A stretch of DNA of 64,000 nucleotides from DASZVB01 sp035545855 (GTDB lineage: Bacteria > Myxococcota_A > Polyangia > Polyangiales > Polyangiaceae). The DNA lies in the NCBI GenBank assembly GCA_035545855.1, contig DASZXK010000030.1, forward strand, positions 1 through 64,000. The letters are read 5' to 3'. Under the pieces are notes generated by a model. That model ran no database searches. It had not been told where the DNA came from and saw only the letters and a program-made list of their open reading frames with translations. A program made the translations under genes and the position numbers. Position 1 is the first letter of the stretch. Every line of letters begins with the position of its first letter. Positions 61,862 to 64,000 of the stretch are shown in pieces.

Positions 61862-62830
61862 TCAAATCCCGAACCAAGACGCGGGGTTGAGCGTCTCGGC
61901 GCCGTGGCGAATTTCGAGGTAGAGCGTCCCGCCCGCCGCGACGGTGCCGACGCGATCGGAGGCGCCGAGCTCGTCGCCCACGTGGACGTCGATGCTCCCG
62001 AGGTTCGCGCACACCGAGTAGTAGCCCGCCCCGTGGTCGACGATGACCGCGCGTCCGTAGTCGGCGTACGTGTCGGCGAACGCGACGCGACCGGGATAGA
62101 CGGCGCGGACCGTCGCGCCCCCACGGGTCACCATCTCGAGCCCGGGGCCGTCGGCCGCCGGGCGCTTCACGCGGCGGATCTCGACGCGCCCCTCGATGGG
62201 GAACGGCAATCGCCCCTTCTGCGCGGAGAACCCGCCGGCGAGCGTCGCCGGATCCTCGGGGCCGAGTCCGCCGCCGTACACGGCGGTGTGCGACGCCGCC
62301 TCCGCGCCGGAGAGAAATGCTCGGCGAAACGCCGCTTCGCGGTCCTCGGCGGCGAGGATGGCCGTGTGGGATCGCTGGAGCGCCGCGTGCTCCGTCTCGA
62401 GCGCGCCGCGGCGCTCGTCGAGGGACGCTCGTTTCCGCGTGAGGACGAGCCGCTCCTCGGCGATGGAGCGTTCCCGGTCGAGATCACGGGAGAGCGACCG
62501 CCTGAGGCGTTCGAGCTTGGAGGCGTGCTCGACGAGTGCGTCGAGTCCGCCACCCACGGGAAGGAGGCCCGCGCGCGCGAGCTTCACGTAGCTCCGTCCG
62601 CGGGCAAGCAGGAGCGCGTGGATCCGGCGCGCGTCGATCGCCAGGCGCGACAGGCGGTCCGCCGCGTCGCGATCTTCCGCGCCGACCTTCTCGAGGACGG
62701 ACGCGACGTCGTCCGCGGTCGCGGGCATGGGAGCGGCGAGCGCGCCGGGCGCGCCGTGCGCGTCCGACGACGGCAGGGCGAGGGCGCACGCCGTCGCGAG
62801 CGAAAACACGGAGGCGGCGAGGGACTTCAC
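61862..62830 (-). CDS. EnvC-like M23-family murein hydrolase activator
   Basis: A 322-aa exported protein with a GTG start (62830) giving a signal peptide (LATACALALPSSDA). A coiled-coil region of about 130 residues precedes a C-terminal M23/LytM domain (GRVAFADTYADYGRAVIVDHG, LYLEIRHGAETLNP). The usual zinc ligands (HxxxD and HxH) are not both present, as in EnvC, which activates amidases rather than cleaving itself. It lies 4 bp after ftsX. The FtsEX-EnvC set controls septal cell-wall splitting. Confidence 0.9.
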   Translation of the reverse strand: MKSLAASVFSLATACALALPSSDAHGAPGALAAPMPATADDVASVLEKVGAEDRDAADRLSRLAIDARRIHALLLARGRSYVKLARAGLLPVGGGLDALVEHASKLERLRRSLSRDLDRERSIAEERLVLTRKRASLDERRGALETEHAALQRSHTAILAAEDREAAFRRAFLSGAEAASHTAVYGGGLGPEDPATLAGGFSAQKGRLPFPIEGRVEIRRVKRPAADGPGLEMVTRGGATVRAVYPGRVAFADTYADYGRAVIVDHGAGYYSVCANLGSIDVHVGDELGASDRVGTVAAGGTLYLEIRHGAETLNPASWFGI

Positions 62831-62834
62831 GCGC

Positions 62835-63704
62835 TCACACCAGGAGGAGCTTCCGGAGGCTCCCGTAAGCGGCGACCGCGCCGAGGACGCCACCCATCAC
62901 GACCATCCCCGCGGCGCCGTACCAGGGAAGGAACTTCGGCGTCATCCCGACGAGCACGGAGAGCTCGGCGTCGAAGCGGCTCCGGACGATGAGATAGAGC
63001 GCGCCGACGAGACCGATGGCGAGGAGCGACCCGACCGCTCCCTGCACGGCACCCTCGATGACGAACGGGCGCCGCACGTACTCGTCCGTCGCCCCGACGA
63101 GCTTCAGCACGACGACCTCGGTGCGCCGGCGCTGGAGCGTCAGGCGAATCGTCGATGCGACGACGCTGACGACCGCGCCGAGCACGACCGCAGCGAGGAG
63201 GCCGGAAGCGGCGACCCCCGCCCGGAGGAGCGAGCCGAGCCGCTCGGTCCACGACTGGTACGTCTCCACGGACTCGACCGCGGGGAGCGCCGTGAGCATG
63301 TCGGCCATCGCCCGGACGCGACTCTCGCCGACGTCGTCCTCCAGCGTCACCTCGAGCGAGGAAGGAAACGCCTCGGCAGGCAGCTCCGCGAGCACCGGAT
63401 CGGAGCGGCCCGCGAGGATCTCGCGGCGGGCGTCGTCGGAAGAAACGAACCGGACCGACTTCACCTTGGGCGTCGCCCGGAGCGCGAGCTCGATCTCGGC
63501 TGCGGCGCTCTTCGGCGCGTCCGACCGGAGGTACACGGATGCGCGGCCCGACTTCGCCCAGGCGTCGTGCAGCGAGCGGACGTTCTCCACGACGAGAAGC
63601 GCCGCCGCCATGCACACGAAGGCGACCGACACGCTGAAGATGCTGAGGACGTGCAGGCGAAGATCGCTCTTGCCGCCTCGCCATGCTCGCTCGAGTGGAG
63701 TCAT
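62835..63704 (-). CDS. ftsX: Cell division protein FtsX
   Basis: A 289-aa membrane protein with four hydrophobic segments: one after residue 18, then three from about 165 to the C-terminus. A large periplasmic domain lies between the first and second (about 45-160). It couples ATP use by FtsE to activation of the periplasmic EnvC-like protein. It lies 28 bp after ftsE and 4 bp before the EnvC-like gene. Confidence 0.94.
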   Translation of the reverse strand: MTPLERAWRGGKSDLRLHVLSIFSVSVAFVCMAAALLVVENVRSLHDAWAKSGRASVYLRSDAPKSAAAEIELALRATPKVKSVRFVSSDDARREILAGRSDPVLAELPAEAFPSSLEVTLEDDVGESRVRAMADMLTALPAVESVETYQSWTERLGSLLRAGVAASGLLAAVVLGAVVSVVASTIRLTLQRRRTEVVVLKLVGATDEYVRRPFVIEGAVQGAVGSLLAIGLVGALYLIVRSRFDAELSVLVGMTPKFLPWYGAAGMVVMGGVLGAVAAYGSLRKLLLV

Positions 63705-63732
63705 TTCGGTGAGACCTCGGGAGACGGGCGCC

Positions 63733-64000
63733 TCATGCGACCTGCAGGCTGCCGAGCTCGGCGGCGTCGGAGAGGCCGTTCGGAGCGTCCATCGCCTTGC
63801 CGTTGTCGAGGACGACGACGCGGTGCGGACGGACGTCGAGGAGAGAGCGGTCGTGCGTCGCGAAGAGCACCGTGACGCCCGTCTCGTTGATGTCCTCGAA
63901 GAGCCCGAGGATGTCGACCGCGAGCTGGGGGTCCAGGTTCCCGGTCGGCTCGTCCGCGAGGACGAGGGACGGCTCGCAGACGATGGCGCGTGCGACCGCG
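63733..64000 (-). CDS. ftsE: Cell division ATP-binding protein FtsE (partial, C-terminal part)
   Basis: The reading frame continues past the right edge, so only the last 88 residues are seen. It carries Walker B and the D-loop (LVLADEPTGNLDPQL), the H-loop (LFATHDRSLL) and ends SLQVA. This is the C-terminal part of an ABC ATPase, and the adjacent ftsX identifies it as FtsE. The start and Walker A lie outside the window. Confidence 0.93.
   Translation of the reverse strand, partial: AVARAIVCEPSLVLADEPTGNLDPQLAVDILGLFEDINETGVTVLFATHDRSLLDVRPHRVVVLDNGKAMDAPNGLSDAAELGSLQVA

Overview
The window is a gene-dense, very GC-rich stretch of bacterial chromosome. It most resembles a myxobacterium of the Polyangiales type (Myxococcota). 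The signs are a protein with a MYXO-CTERM-like sorting tail, many lipoproteins with Gly/Ser- or Ala/Pro-rich linkers, a zinc-ribbon Ser/Thr kinase with one membrane segment, an MXAN_5187-like coiled-coil protein, type IV pilus motors and several orphan sensor kinases. This placement is inferred from protein content; no rRNA, tRNA, CRISPR array or insertion sequence was seen. Fifty genes are annotated, and the last one (ftsE) runs off the right edge.

Layout. 1-4.9 kb: a rhodanese-MoeB protein diverges from pilB-pilT, and the block is bracketed by copies of a dispersed repeat. 4.9-15.7 kb: mostly exported proteins of unknown substrate (MYXO-CTERM-like mini-protein, DUF3160 lipoprotein, GH128-like glucanase, alpha/beta hydrolases, a one-domain copper-monooxygenase-like lipoprotein, a Cys-rich lipoprotein), plus a LysR regulator diverging from a hydrolase gene and an aldo/keto reductase. 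15.8-22.6 kb: one minus-strand run with a propeller-like lipoprotein, two overlapping 7TM sensor-kinase genes that each lack half of a kinase, and a CoxE-like vWA protein. 22.7-27.8 kb: an NtrY-like kinase, a methyl-accepting protein and a vWA lipoprotein. 27.8-32.6 kb: a second CoxE-like copy in an operon with a transglutaminase and a CAP-domain lipoprotein. 32.7-37.1 kb: a sugar-nucleotide pyrophosphorylase, a beta-barrel/SppA fusion and a dead ABC ATPase, all overlapping. 37.1-39.7 kb: a thioredoxin-like lipoprotein and an outer-membrane barrel. 39.8-55.1 kb: housekeeping genes (proB, pcnB, coaX, lgt) mixed with a signal-peptidase-like protein, an FHA protein, a PAS kinase and a HEAT-cyclophilin fusion. 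55.4-64 kb: a minus-strand series beginning with the division genes ftsE-ftsX-EnvC-like peptidase, then a PEP-synthase-like protein, an RluA-type pseudouridine synthase, a lipoprotein and a Ser/Thr kinase.

A recurring feature is proteins that keep a catalytic fold but have lost key residues: the second 7TM kinase (His to Glu), the ABC-like ATPase (no Walker A, altered Walker B), the signal-peptidase-like protein (Lys to Gly) and the PEP-synthase-like protein (phospho-His to Ser). Most are translationally coupled or tightly packed with intact genes, which suggests retained regulatory or structural roles. The strongest candidate for an undescribed system is the split 7TM histidine-kinase pair at 17013-19909. 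Two conserved palindromes, about 24 kb apart in otherwise empty intergenic regions, are the best regulatory candidates.
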